Assembly (NCBI GenBank): GCA_016946835.1
Contig: JACVTC010000001.1
Location: 3,723,501 to 3,787,500, forward strand
From: Neocallimastix lanati (nom. inval.)
Taxonomy: Eukaryota; Neocallimastigomycota; Neocallimastigomycetes; Neocallimastigales; Neocallimastigaceae
Reading direction: 5' to 3'
DNA length: 64,000 bases
Both the position numbers and the translations under genes were made by a program. The notes under the pieces were generated by a model, which saw only the letters and a program-made list of their open reading frames with translations, was not told the DNA's origin and did not search any database. How positions within the stretch are numbered: position 1 is the first letter of the stretch; each line of letters opens with the position of its first letter. Shown one piece after another: positions 19,766 through 31,299 of this stretch.

Positions 19766-20239
19766 TTATATATTATATGGAATATAAATCAAATGGTTTA
19801 ACCGTTATTTTATAATATTATATTATTAATATATTAATAAAAATATTTGCATCAAATTTAACTATTAAAATATATTATATATATACTATTAATTAAATTT
19901 TGATACAATTCGGTTCTATTTTTTTATTTAAGGATTTTAGGATATATGTTTTATAACTTGTACTAATCAATATTTTGTTTATATACTAAAAGTAAAATGA
20001 TCATAAGAATATTATCTCTTTTTTTTTTATTTTTAGATAGAGATTAATATAATAATTACATTTTTCTTTTATACTTGCTCTTAACTATAAAGTTTATTTA
20101 TACTTATAATCTTATTGTATAATTTGTATTATAATTTATTATTTTAATAATTTTATATTAATTAAGGTTTTTATTACTGTGTCAAAACCAATTTATTTAA
20201 TATAAAAATTTCAATTTTAATATAATATTTTAACTATGC
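19766..20239. other. AT-rich spacer
   Basis: No coding or RNA feature that I can support. Confidence 0.5.
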
Positions 20240-20960
20240 TTAAACTTATACATGAAAGGAAAGGCCTACGAATACCTCTCTGAGTGCAACAGGTTAAGCA
20301 AGAATCTACAGCTCATTGACGATAAAAAAAAAAGATAAATTCTAACCATGGTAATAGTAGAGATTTTAGTATGAGACCGAGTGCTAAACCATACTATTTT
20401 TAAGGATTCCCTTCACAAGTAGCAACAATCCCGTTCCCGAAAAACATCACTACTGACAACGCAAGATGAAGAGGAGACCTGAGTGCGAGAGGTTTGTACC
20501 AGAAGCAATGATAAGTAACCTTCATACTAGAGGAGGGGCTCCAAAACCTTAAACGTACTGTACGATACGATACGGGTTCGCATATTAACGCATTGATCCA
20601 CCCGTAGTTGGCCGAGGAAATGAATTTTTTCAGATTGAAGAATTGAAGACCGACCTCTGTCATTTACTACCGCCGCTGTAAAAGTGTTAATAGCATAGAT
20701 GATTGAAGAATTTAATCTAAAAGGTAAAAGCAGGTCGATGGGTGTACTAACAAAGTCAAATGGTATGATTTTATTAACAGCTTCAGAAAGGATATTGTTG
20801 AGTTTATTTAGATGATATCGTTTCTACACAAAAACCATTAAATGGTGAAGCATGTTCGAACCATACTTAAAAAAAACTTGATCAAGCATAAATTTGTGGT
20901 TAAAAAAAAAAAAAACTAAAAGTGAGCTTCACAAACGTTTAGATATCTTTCTTAAGACAA
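20240..20960 (+). pseudogene. Ty3/gypsy relic: gag, protease and RT fragments
   Basis: GC-richer than its flanks and broken in all frames. Plus-strand fragments occur in element order. Near 20258 there is a Gag-like helix (GKAYEYLSECNRLSKNLQLI). At about 20564-20620 there is a retropepsin site, YDTGSHINALIHP, then a stop, then LAEEM. At 20800-20960 there are RT fragments: the LDDI motif region, then HVRTILKK...LIKHKFVVKKKK. Only about 200 bp separate protease from the RT catalytic motif, so most of the fingers domain is deleted. This is not the same family as the intact copy at 4070-11261. Confidence 0.6.
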
Positions 20961-21139
20961 ATGGTCAGTAAAATATGGAGTTGAAACTGTAACATACTAG
21001 CGTTATTTTTAATGTATATTTTATCATTAAATATATTTTATTATTAAATATATTATATTATTAAATATATTTTATTATTAAATATATTTTATTATTAAAA
21101 ATAAAAATAAAAAAAAATAAAAAAAAAAATATTAATTAA

Positions 21140-21440
21140 TCTGTTGAACTCAGAAGAGGTTTTAGAAGGTCTTTTCCCCTTCATGCCAAAGTTTAAGCAT
21201 GATGGTCTTCACCGCCTCTAAGAGATTGCTCATTCTTAAATTCTTGTTTGCCAACCTGACCATTAGCCTTTATAGTTGCGGATCATCGGGTTGTTTAAAA
21301 AATCTCATCCATCTGACACTACTTTTTAGCTATCCCCTTAATAAGTGGTCCTCCATGAAATACATCATTGCAGTGAACTCGGATTGGTTAGGACCTCTGG
21401 TGATTACCAAAGTATCGGTTTTACCTCTCCAAAAAAAAAA
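21140..21440 (-). pseudogene. Retroviral-type integrase fragment, decayed
   Basis: The minus strand reads DDPQ, then a degraded Asn-Gly-Gln patch, then ANKNLRMSNLLEAVKTI and WHEGEKTF, broken by stops and frameshifts. This resembles the integrase core motif (xxPQTNGQVERxNKxLR). An A-run of 19 nt at 21431-21449 interrupts it. Orientation is opposite to the gypsy relic to its left, so the locus is rearranged. Confidence 0.5.
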
Positions 21441-21544
21441 AAAAAAAAAGATTCTACATGCCGTCCCTTTTCGTACTCCTCGGGGGTACGCCACCTTTTC
21501 TATATATATATATTTTTTTTGGTAATGTTTGTGGTGTTGATTAG

Positions 21545-22110
21545 TATTGAACCTTTTGGCTGTACCTTCCAGTATTAATATGAGGTGGAATAGGTTTTAC
21601 TGGTCGATGCTTGCCCATTCTCTTGATTGAGGCCCCCAAACTATTGGCCCCAATCACTCGAATTCTTTTGGTTGGGTTTGATTCAATTCACCATAATTAA
21701 TTTTTTGATTTTTAATCTTTTCTTCTAACTTTTGGCGGTACATCCATTCTTTTTTTTTTTTTTTTTTTTTTTTTGGTTCTCCTCCAAGAAAACTTCTATC
21801 TTATGAATTTCTGGACCTTCTTCTTTTGATCCTCATCCAGGTTGGTTTCTATCTTATGTATTTCTTGTTCCACGTCAGCTTCTTTATCTTTTTCCTGTCG
21901 CCATCTACTCTTTCAGGCATTCCTCAACTTTTCAAAGTTCAGCCACACTAGCTTGATTATTGGTATCATCATCAAGCACTCCTTGTTCCATTTCACCAAA
22001 CCGTTTATCCACAGTTGGTATGAAGTGATTGAGCTCAGCCTCAATTTTTCAGAAACTCTTCCTTTAATTTTGCATTTCGTTAAACCGGGATATTACTTGT
22101 TTTGTTGTTG
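21545..22110 (-). pseudogene. Gag-like coiled-coil fragment, decayed
   Basis: Minus-strand frames give KLKEEFLK, then AELNHFIPTVDKRFGEMEQG and VLDDDTNNQASVAEL, then a Lys/Glu-rich stretch, and finally KRMGKHRPVKPIPPHINTG near 21570. Heptad-like helical content suggests a Gag or ORF1 coiled coil. Several stops and T-runs (21751-21774) break it. Plausibly the 5' part of the same minus-strand element as the integrase fragment, with the middle lost. Confidence 0.4.
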
Positions 22111-22440
22111 GCTACTAAGCAACATGGTTTTTTTTTTTTTTAACTTTTTCTTCTGCTTGCTTATTAGGACAGCAAAATCTATAGTTCCTCCATTATTAGT
22201 GAACTCTTTCTTATTTTTATAAGTCACATGTGCCACATTTTACTTACTATACGCCACCGCTTACTTTTAGGGGGAAGTTTCCTGTAGTATGGGGGTCTTG
22301 TGGGTTGTGCTTCTACGGGGATAAGACTGTTGGCTGCAAGCCGCAGTATCTACTGAGGTTTTTAGAGAACTGCCTCTGGAGGCTTTTCTTGTCGTTTCTG
22401 GTATTATTTAAATTTATTTATATTATATCATCCAGTTAAA
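22111..22440. other. Unassigned GC-richer stretch
   Basis: Contains GTGCCACATTTTAC and ACGCCACC (22229-22260), a member of the recurrent GCCACATT motif group, then about 140 bp of G-rich plus-strand sequence (22262-22400). A short frame there (YGDKTVGCKPQYLLRFLENC) matches nothing I recognise. Confidence 0.35.
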
Positions 22441-22703
22441 AATATAATTAATTTAAAATAATATATATATATATGCTTGTTTTTTATTTTATTTTTTGTT
22501 ATTATTTAATAAATGTTAATTAAAAATTTAGTTAATCATAAAAATATTTTCTTATATAACATTTATTTACTAATTACTTAACTATAAACTTACCACTGAG
22601 AAAAATAATTAAATGAAAAAATTAATAATAAAAAATAAGATAGAATATATAATATAATAAAATTCAATGTCATTTAATGTAAGAAATTTAGCCATGATTT
22701 TAC
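22441..22703. other. AT spacer; left half of a flanking direct repeat
   Basis: 22630-22698 resembles 28425-28493 on the other side of the LINE cluster (shared TTTAATGTAAGAAATTTAG). Too long and diverged for a target-site duplication; probably two copies of a dispersed repeat. Confidence 0.45.
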
Positions 22704-25070
22704 TTTTTTTTTTTTTTTAGATTTAGAGAATGACTTTATTAAATTTATAATAATAATAAAATTAAATGATTTAAATGAAAAATAAAATACATGATATGAA
22801 AAATTATATATTATATAATTATAAATGTGCATTAGAAGCAATAGTTTCTAATTTTTCTTCCCATTCCTCGATGATAACACCACGTCCATTATTGAGAATA
22901 ATAATTTAAGTATTAGTGTTATCAATCTAATCTGTATAAGATCTTTCACCGGGTGGTGAAAATCCAATACCTTATCATTTCGACGTGGACACTCTTAGAA
23001 ACGGTTAGATTCAACGGGAATACTATTTTCATCATCATTCTAAAAGATCGACAAATTAATGGTATTACGTTTGTTAGAAACTCCGCAATCCCCACAAAAT
23101 ACGGAACAGTCGACAAAGTTGAACTTTGTTTAAAAAATATTGCCAACTAAATTGTCTTTGTTACCCATCATAAAGTTTAATTTTTGAATATATTGAACGC
23201 CCGCCAAGAAGAGCACTCGATATAAAATAATAAATATTATTATCATAATCCTTTTCTGAATCTAGAGGAAAATTCAAGGATTTTTGTTCAATTATCATTG
23301 CAAACTTCCAGAAGAGATCATCTGGAAAAGGTAAAGATTTATTTCTGTAATTTTCCAATTCTTTACAGGCAAAGATCCAGTGAGAAAAGCTAGGTACAAT
23401 AACACCATAACATGGGTAACATTTAGGGCAATCTTCCGAGACTATTTTTTTTTTAATGGAAATACTAATGTCAAATTTTAAACCACACCTAATTTGAGAA
23501 ATCCAAAAGAATTCTAATTGGTACTTTGATTTTTGAAATAACAAAACCATTCTCCATGTAAATAGTTGCATTTTTAGTTTTTGAGGGTTTGAAGACATCT
23601 CTTTCCCAATAAAACATTTTTATTTCGCTTGTTTTTTTACCATTTAATTTCTTATCCAAAGTTCTTGATTCTTTAATCCATGAATAATGTTACATATTAG
23701 GAATATTATTAATGAGATGATTAATAATACATAATGAGTTTTTTCCATTTTCTAAAGCAGCATAATTGAGATATAGCACAGATAGGTGAAAGAGGAGGTA
23801 TTCTCAATTCTCGAGTAATATCATAGAGACTAACATAAGAATTAACGAGATTTAAATCCATAACTCCAATAAAGTCCTCTGTTAATAATATTTTGAGCTT
23901 TAACGCATCTATTCTTATTTGAACCAAAGAGAGGAGCATAATATAAAGCAAACAAAGAATAAAGGAAATTAAAATATATTTCTTCAATGGGCGAGGAATA
24001 GATTTATTTATAAGAAATTAAAAGTACGAATTTAACTTGGCATTTAAATTACTGTTTAATTTGGATTGAATAGATTTCAATGATGAAGATTCATCAAAAG
24101 GAATAACAAGATAAGTATAGTTGTCAGTTTTTAGGTAATTTGTTACTACCAATAAAGAAAGATGGATCTTCATAATTTATCGGTTTAACAAAGTTAATCG
24201 GCATTACAACAAGAGTAGCATACTTATTAATTCCAAAAGTTATTTCACTTTTAATAGCCCATTTATGAACGTTATTCAAAATTTTCTTTAAAAGTCTGTT
24301 TAGAAGAAGCAACTAAAACAATATTATCGGCAAAAAGTCCACCACAACAATATTGAGATTCTAAATATACACCATTCTTATCCCAATTATCCAATACACC
24401 ATTAATGAACAGAGTGAATAAAATAGAAATTAGAGGGCATCCTTGTCTTATACTACTATTAATCGAAAATTCTTCTGAGAGATTGCTATTAAAAAAAAAG
24501 AACGAGCTTTAGAGGATAGATAAAGGTTCCTTAAAAACTGATAACATTTACCTCTAATTCCTAAGTTATATAATTTTGACAAAATATTAAAGATAGGTAC
24601 CGAATCATAAGCTTTTTTAAGATCAAGAAAAGCAAGATAAGTGAAATTTCTTTTAAATTTTCTTCTTTGACTAATTTCCCTAATTGAAATATATAAACTG
24701 ATACATTTTTCCTTATTTCTAAAGCCAAATTGTTCTGGTCTAACAAATTTATGGTCTAAGGCATATTTAGCAATTCTATTAGTAGCAATCTTTGAAATAA
24801 TTTTTAAGCCAACATTAATAAGAGAAATACCAACAATAATTATTGCAGTCTGAAAGATCACCTTTTTTTTTTTGGAATTGATATTATAAAAGCCGAACTC
24901 CACTCATCAGGGAAATCACCATCCCAGATTTTATTAAGTAATGAAAGTAAACATTTAGCACAATCAGAGTAGTGAACATCTGAAGAAGCGTCTTAATTAT
25001 CGGCTAAATCAGATTCATTAACGAAAGCTTTAAAAAATTCAGCTGAAATTCAGTTGATCAGAATAAGAAA
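22704..25070 (-). pseudogene. LINE copy 1 (ORF2, 5'-truncated, decayed)
   Basis: The 3' poly(A) reads as a T-run at 22704-22718. Minus-strand pieces in order from about 25060 are: AEFFKAF, then NKIWDGDFPDEWSSAFII, an RT block (EQFGFRNKEKC; FLDLKKAYDSV, 24448-24903), a palm motif reading FADN instead of FADD (about 24330), and the C-terminal half (23161-23598) with SEDCPKCYPC and HWIFAC. The tail (22946-23146) includes GIAEFLTNVIP. Frameshifts and stops are frequent, so this copy is older than copies 2 and 3. The Asp-to-Asn change in the RT active site would by itself abolish activity. Confidence 0.82.
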
Positions 25071-25081
25071 ATAAATAGTTA

Positions 25082-25094
25082 CCCTATTTGTCCC
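25082..25094. repeat. Target-site duplication (left) of LINE copy 2
   Basis: CCCTATTTGTCCC, repeated exactly at 28401-28413. The two copies bracket LINE copy 2 together with the copy 3 nested in it. Confidence 0.9.
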
Positions 25095-25271
25095 TTTTTT
25101 TTTTTTTTTTTTTTTTTTTTAGACAGGGAAGAGAATACACTTCCAAAACTTTATTAAATTTTATTTTAAAAAATACATGTAGGTGAAAAGTACATTTGAA
25201 ATTAAAAATAAAAAATTAAAAAATAAAAAAATAAAAAAGCTCGAAAATACTATGTATTTCGGCAAGTTGTA

Positions 25272-26495
25272 CTATGCGGGAATTTTTCCCTTCCTATCAA
25301 ATAAAAAAGAAATAAAACCTAGAAGTAACATCTTTAAAATAGATAGTGTGGTGTCCACTAAACTCTCCCCGGACTCATCATTTATTGAACTACTAGGGAG
25401 AGATTCATCCTTCGTAGTAATAGATGACGATCCTGTATTATCATTATGCCTTATCAGTACGACGTCGACGCTCTTGGAGAAGTTTGGTATTTTGCAATAC
25501 CTATCAAATAATAGCTCAAACGAACTACTAATGATAGGTATTGCACTTGTTAAGAATTCCGCCAAGCCCACAATTTTTGGAACAGGTGACTCAGATGAAC
25601 CTTTGAAAAGTAGTTCATTTAATTGTCTCTGTTCCCCACTATCGAAATGTAGCTCATTTAAAACTAAAGTCCCACCAAGAAGGAACAAGTATATATAATG
25701 ATTGATATAATCTTCAAAATTAGAAATAGAGTCATAGGAAGAAAGAGGATTAAACGCTCTAATCTTCCTAAGGAATAAAACATAGAGATCATCGATGAAA
25801 TTTAAAGAATTCCATCTAAAAGATGCAAGAGCATCGCATTTAAAAATCCAATGTTCAAAAGATTGTTTATCTTCGCCACAACAGGGGCAATACTTGGGAC
25901 AATCTTCTGAAACTCTACCCATTCTAATAGCAATAGTAGTATTGTATTTATAACCACAGCGTAAACGTATAATCCACGAAAACCCTAGGTTGAATTGGGG
26001 ATATTTTAAACTAAGCATAATTATAGCTTTATTGTTTGAGAACTTATTACGATCGTAATTTTGACCTTTAATACCTTGAAATTTGGCAACTGATTTCCAG
26101 TAACGTTCTAAAATATCGTCATATTTTTCACATTTATATTTTTTGATTTTTTTATACAGTGTTCTAGATTCTTTAGTCCAGGAATAATGATGCATTTTGG
26201 GAATAGATTTAATAAGATCCTTTATAATACAGTTTGATTTACTCCATTTTGCAAATGATTTAATCTGTAAGGCTGCGCAGACACCAGCAATAGGAGGAAT
26301 GCTTAGATCTCGAGATAAAGCATAAGTACTCATAGTAGAATTATGTCTAATATAGTCATTGTCTTCTGAACTTGTTTTATCATTTTTAGAGAAGGAGCCG
26401 ATACACCAAAATAGACCAGTATTAATTAATGTTTGAATTCTGGCCGTTCTGGATTTGTTTGAACCAAGTAAAGGAGAATAATAAATTACTTTACT

Positions 26496-26498
<3 letters not shown>
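25272..26498 (-). CDS. LINE ORF2 C-terminal part (copy 2)
   Basis: An open frame from the copy 3 insertion point to a stop at 25272, about 405 codons. It begins in the RT thumb/connection region (ISKVIYYSPLLGSNKSR), passes RDLSIPPIAGVCAALQ and ends with a cysteine finger, CPKYCPCCG...SFEHWIFKC (C-x2-C...H-x4-C type), and a Ser/Asp-rich tail. No initiation codon of its own is expected; the internal ATG at 26333 is not a real start. Roughly 96% identical by eye to copy 3 and undisrupted, so both are young, but without RT palm or endonuclease it cannot move by itself. Confidence 0.8.
26486..26498. repeat. Target-site duplication (left) of LINE copy 3
   Basis: TTACTTTACTAAT, repeated at 28383-28395. 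The sequence is LINE sequence (copy 3 carries the same string near 27898-27910), which proves that copy 3 landed in copy 2. Confidence 0.88.
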
Positions 26499-26528
<30 letters not shown>

Positions 26529-28382
26529 CAGGGAAGAGAATACACTTCCAAAAACTTTATTAAATTTTATTTTAAAAAATACATGTAGGTGAAAAGTACA
26601 TTAGAAATTAAAAATAAAAAATTAAAAAATAAAAAATAAAAAATAAAAAAGCTCGAAAATACTATGTATTTCGGCAAGTTGTACTATGCGGGAATTTTAC
26701 CCTTCCTATCAAATAAAAAAGAAATAAAATTTAGAAGTAACATCCTTAAAATAGATAGTGTGGTGTCCACTAAACTCTCCCCGGATTCATCATTTATTGA
26801 GCTACTAGGGCGAGAATCACCCTTCGTAGTAATAGATGATAATCCTGTATTTTCATTATGCCTTATCAGTACGACGTCGACGCTCTTGGTTAAGTTTGAT
26901 ATTTTGCAATACCTATCAAATAATAGCTCAAACGAACTACTTATGATAGGTATTGCATTTGTTAAGAATTCCGCCAAGCCCACAATTTTTGGAACAGGTG
27001 ACTCAGATGAACCTTTGAAAAGTAGTTCATTTAAATGTCTCTGTTCCCCACTATCGAAATGTAGTTCATTTAAAACTAAAGTCCCACCAAGAAGGAACAA
27101 GTATATATAATGATTGATATAATCTTCAAAATCAGAAATAGAGTCATAGGAAGAAAGAGGATTAAACGCTCTAATCTTCCTAAGGAATAAAACATAGAGA
27201 TCATCGATGAAATTTAAAGAATTCCATCTAAAAGATGCAAGAGCATCGCATTTAAAAATCCAATGTTCAAAAGATTGATTACCTTCACCACAACATGGGC
27301 AGGACTTTGGACAATCTTCTGAAACTCTACCCATTCTAATAGCAATAGTAGTATTGTATTTATAACCACAGCGTAAACGTATAATCCACGAAAATCCTAA
27401 GTTGAATTGGGGATATTTTAAGCTAAGCATTATTATAGCTTTATTGTTTGAGAACTTGTTACTATCGTAGTTTTGACCTTTAATACCTTGAAATCTGGAA
27501 ACTGATTTCCAGTAACGTTCTATAATATCGTCATATTTTACACATTTAAATTTTTTGATTTTTTTATATAGTGTTCTAGATTCTTTAGTCCAGGAATAAT
27601 AAGGCATTTTGGGAATAGATTTAATAAGATCCTTTATGATACAGTTTGATTTACTCCATTTTGCAAATGATTTAATCTGTAAGGCTGCGCAGATACCAGC
27701 AATAGGAGGGATGCTTAGATCTCGAGATAAAGCATAAGTACTCATTGTTGAATTATGTCTAATATAGTCATTGTTTTCTGTATTTGTTTTACCATTTTTA
27801 GAGAAGGAACCGATACACCAAAATAGACCAGTATTAATTAATGTTTGAATTCTAGCCGTTCTAGATTTGTTTGAACCAAGTAAAGGAGAATAATAAATTA
27901 CTTTACTAATAACAAAGGATTGAAGAACTTTTTTCTTGTATACAATAGGAATAAGTTTATTTGAAAAGAAACGTGTAAATGAAAGAAGGGATTTTCTAAC
28001 TTTAAAATGCATGTGAGATATAATGTGTTCTAGTAGGAGATCATCTGAAAAAGGAATACCAAGATAGACATAACTAGAAACTTTAGGAATATCATTCTTT
28101 CCTAAATAGAAGGTTGGATCACTATAGTCTGGAGGAGGTTGGAAGTTCATTGGTTTTATAACCATAGTTGCACACTTTTCAATACCAAAAGTCATTTCAT
28201 TTAAATTAGCCCATTTATGAACCTTTTTTAATAGTTTTTCTAAATTTTTTGCACTTGGAGCAATGAGAACAACATCATCAGCAAAGAGTCCACCACAACA
28301 CTTTTTTCTTCCAACATTAACACCATACTTTTCACAGTCATTTAGTATATCATTGATGAATAAATTGAATAAAATTGGAGAT
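26499..28382 (-). mobile_element. LINE copy 3, nested in copy 2
   Basis: T-run 26499-26525 (poly(A) tail), the same 3' UTR start AGACAGGGAAG as copy 2, 5'-truncated at about 28380. Flanked by the 13-bp duplication TTACTTTACTAAT. It inserted only about 18 bp from the 5' end of copy 2. Confidence 0.9.
26684..28380 (-). CDS. LINE ORF2 (copy 3), RT palm to C-terminus, 5'-truncated
   Basis: Open through about 565 codons from the truncation point. It starts SPILFNLFINDIL, contains the RT active site GLFADDVVLIA (FADD intact, about 28260-28290), then FGIEKCATMV and KVSSYVYLGIPFSDD (thumb), RDLSIPPIAGICAALQ, and the C-terminal finger CPKSCPCCG...SFEHWIFKC. Fingers and endonuclease are missing. The ATG at 28195 is internal; the frame is open upstream to the junction. 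The FADD pair distinguishes it from the mutated FADN of copy 1. Confidence 0.85.
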
Positions 28383-28400
28383 TTACTTTACTAATAACAA

Positions 28401-28413
28401 CCCTATTTGTCCC
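28401..28413. repeat. Target-site duplication (right) of LINE copy 2
   Basis: CCCTATTTGTCCC; exact match to 25082-25094. Confidence 0.9.
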
Positions 28414-29338
28414 TTAAAACGCATAAATTATAAGATAGGATATAAAATATAATAAAATTTAATGTACATTTAATGTAAGAAATTTAGTTATGTTTATACA
28501 TATATGACAAAGTAATTGCTAATTGTATTAAGATACAATTGGAATATATAGGGAATAAGGAAAGAGTCCTTATTTTATCATTGAATACTATTAAAAGGTC
28601 ACTGATGAAAATTATATTTTAGAAGTATAATACATACATATCTTTATCTATTAATTTTTTAATTTAAAATATTTATAACTGTATATTATGTTTAACATTT
28701 AAAAAAAAAAATTAACACATACACAAAAAAAAAAAAAAAAAATAATTAAGAAAAAAAAAAAATATTAAAAAATAAAACCCTAAAAAATTAATAAAATTTT
28801 AAATAATTAATATAACGTTTAATTATTAAAATATTAAATATATCTATTTTCTTGAAAAAATTATAGAATATAAAAAAAAAAAATTCTTTATTTAATTAAT
28901 GTTTAATCAAATATTTTATTTGATATATAATATATATATTTATTTATTTTTATTATTAGTATTTAATTTTTATTATTTTATGATTTTCATTTCTATATTT
29001 TATGTAATTATAGAATTTTATTGAGTATACTATTCATATATTCATAATATTATTATTTTTATATATTTTTATTTATTATTAATATAATATTAATATAATA
29101 TATTATTAAATATTTATTTATGTATATATTTTTTAATAATCAATATTTGTGTATATCATAATAAATTTTAAAATTTATCTTGATGTAGATTTATTTTTTT
29201 GATGTAGATTTAGATTCTAAATTATATAATATATATAAATAATGTATTATATATAATAATTTTTATGTTTTATATTATTATATATATAATACATAATTAT
29301 ATATAGTGTTTTATAAATTTATTATTATATTATAAAAT
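28414..29338. other. AT spacer; right half of flanking direct repeat
   Basis: 28425-28493 matches 22630-22698. A-runs at 28699-28710 and 28725-28760. No gene seen before the 3' end of the chitin deacetylase gene. Confidence 0.5.
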
Positions 29339-30520
29339 TTATAATAAATTTAAGATATTTAAACAAATTAAGATAAAAGATGAAATAGAAAAAATAGCCA
29401 TACTATTAATATATCCACTTTTTTGTAAATTTTGTTTAACATCTGGTTGAGTAATTGATTGTGGAGTTGGTATAGAAGTTGAAGATACAGAAGTTGTAGC
29501 TGGTACTGTATTTGTTGAGTTTCCTGGAATAACACTGGAATCTTGATATGGACTTAATCCAAGACATTCATCCATAGTAACAAATTTAAAGCCATGTTTT
29601 CTTACTAATTTAATAACTTCAGGAATAAGATTTACAACGGTGTTTTTATAAACATCGTGATTTAATGCAATGAAACTATCTTTAGTAGGGTCAGCTTTAG
29701 ATAATTTATTAATATATGTTTGTAAATATGTTTCTGGAGGATTTTTTCCTTCATTAGCCCAATCTTTTGGATCAAGATTCCAATTAATGTTCTATTAATA
29801 AATATATAAAATTATTTATATTATGAATATTATTCAAGATTACAATATCAAAATTTTTTTATTATATTTTTATTATATATATATATATTTTTTTTTTGAA
29901 ATACTTACAGCTGTGAAACCTTGTGCCTCAATAACTTTTTCATTTGCTGGAGAATATTCACCTAAGGGTGGTCTAAAGAATGCTGGTTTCACTTGAATAA
30001 GATCATAAAGAAGATCATTTAAATCCTTTAAATCCTTAGTTAATTCCGCATCACTAAATTTTGTAATTCCTACAGTAGGATGTGAAAAGGTATGACTAGC
30101 AACAATGTGTCCTTCATTAAATTCACGTTTAATCAATTCCTAATATATTATTTATATTATATTGATTTATATATTATATTTTAGTATATCTAATAAATGA
30201 ATACATAATACTTTATTGCTGTTTATTATTCTATTTATATTAATATTTAATAAAGGTCATGGATTTCATAAACTAATTACCTGTGCTTTGGAGCTTTTTC
30301 TTACTTCTCCTAAATAATTTTGGCCATTAACGAAAAAGGTTGCTTTAATATTTTCTTTTTTTAAAAGATCAAGAACAATTTCGGTAGTAGTGTTTGGTCC
30401 ATCATCGAAAGTTAAGGCGAAATCACCTGGCTTAATACATTTTTCGTAATTTTGATAGGCACTAACAAATTGGATAAAAGTTAAGCAAGATATTAATAAA
30501 ATATTCTTAAGGGTGACCAT
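29339..30520 (-). CDS. Polysaccharide (chitin) deacetylase, CE4, GPI-anchored, two introns
   Basis: Three exons, all joined in phase 0: 30520-30281, 30139-29909, 29791-29339, giving 307 aa. Introns of 141 and 117 bp begin GTAATT and GTAAGT and end TTAG and ATAG. Residues 1-21 are a signal peptide. The NodB-type domain has motif 1 TFDDGP (37-42), motif 2 SHTFSHP with the two metal-binding His at 96 and 100, motif 3 RPPLGEY (136-142), motif 4 DPKDW (164-168) and motif 5 LNHD (200-203). A Ser/Thr/Pro-rich stalk (239-275) and a hydrophobic tail (288-307) suggest a GPI signal. Such enzymes remove acetyl groups from chitin to make chitosan at the cell wall. All catalytic motifs are present, so it is probably active. 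The sugar specificity is inferred. Confidence 0.9.
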
Positions 30521-31299
30521 TTTTTGTGTTAGTTTTATTACTATTTATATTACTCTTTTAATAATATCTTTTAGTTATTTTATTTATTTTGTTATTTATT
30601 TATTTATTTATTTATTTATTGTTTATTTTATTAATAAGATATTTTATATTTATTTAATTTTTTTATAATTTTTAGTTATTTGTTAACTTATAAATTACTT
30701 TTATTTGTTTTTATTTTATTTCAACTTCTTTTACATTAATTATTATATAAATTTATATAGATATAGATATAGATATATATAGATATATATATATATTTCG
30801 TGTTTTTTTTTATTTTGTTTTTTTAATTTTTTTTTTGGAAAATAATTTCATTATTTATATAAAAAAAATTTTTAATAGTGTTAAATAATATTAATCTTTT
30901 ATTATTATTTTAATTTATATTTAAACATATATTTTAAATTAAAAATTTTAATAAAAATATGTACTTTTCATATTTATTACATTAATTATATTCATAATAT
31001 AATTTTATATATTATTAATATAAATTTAAATGTAAAATTAAAATTTAGGATATATTGATTTAAAAAATATGTCATACTTTAAAAAATATAATAAACTTAA
31101 AAAAATATATTTTTCTTATATTTAATAAAATATAATTTACTTAAGGTGTTACACAACGTATTCTTAGAAGCAAAAGATATATTAATTTTTTATTGTATTG
31201 ATATACTTGATATACAACTCAAAAGTTCGAGTATTGCAGTGATTTATTTATTAAATTTATTATAGTATTATTTATTTATTTATATTATTAAGATTACAT
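30521..31299. other. Upstream region of chitin deacetylase, AT spacer
   Basis: Holds ATTT and ATAG microsatellites (30590-30620, 30760-30800) and T-runs. No gene, and no promoter element I can single out. Confidence 0.45.

Larger units (their letters stand above)
25095..28400 (-). mobile_element. LINE copy 2, split by LINE copy 3
   Basis: Poly(A) tail as T-run 25095-25120, then AGACAGGGAAGAGAATACAC and a short 3' UTR. The body runs to 26498, is interrupted by copy 3 (26499-28382) and resumes for about 18 bp (28383-28400) before the right duplication CCCTATTTGTCCC. It is strongly 5'-truncated: only about 1.4 kb of the element. Truncation at the 5' end, a poly(A) tail and a 13-bp duplication are hallmarks of target-primed reverse transcription. 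Confidence 0.9.

Noticed and set aside
20400..20663. 87-codon minus-strand frame
   Set aside because: The plus strand here reads a retropepsin motif (DTGSHINALIHP), so the minus frame is a shadow.
21842..22439. Plus-strand frames of 126 and 69 codons
   Set aside because: Opposite strand carries a gag-like coiled coil for most of this; plus-strand products have low-complexity Phe/Ser/Leu composition.
25183..27110. Plus-strand frames of 171 and 148 codons over the LINE tails
   Set aside because: Antisense shadows of LINE ORF2 C-termini; duplicated only because the LINE is duplicated.
22630..28493. Long direct repeat as LINE target-site duplication
   Set aside because: About 70 bp with several differences; genuine TSDs of copies 2 and 3 are 13 bp and exact.
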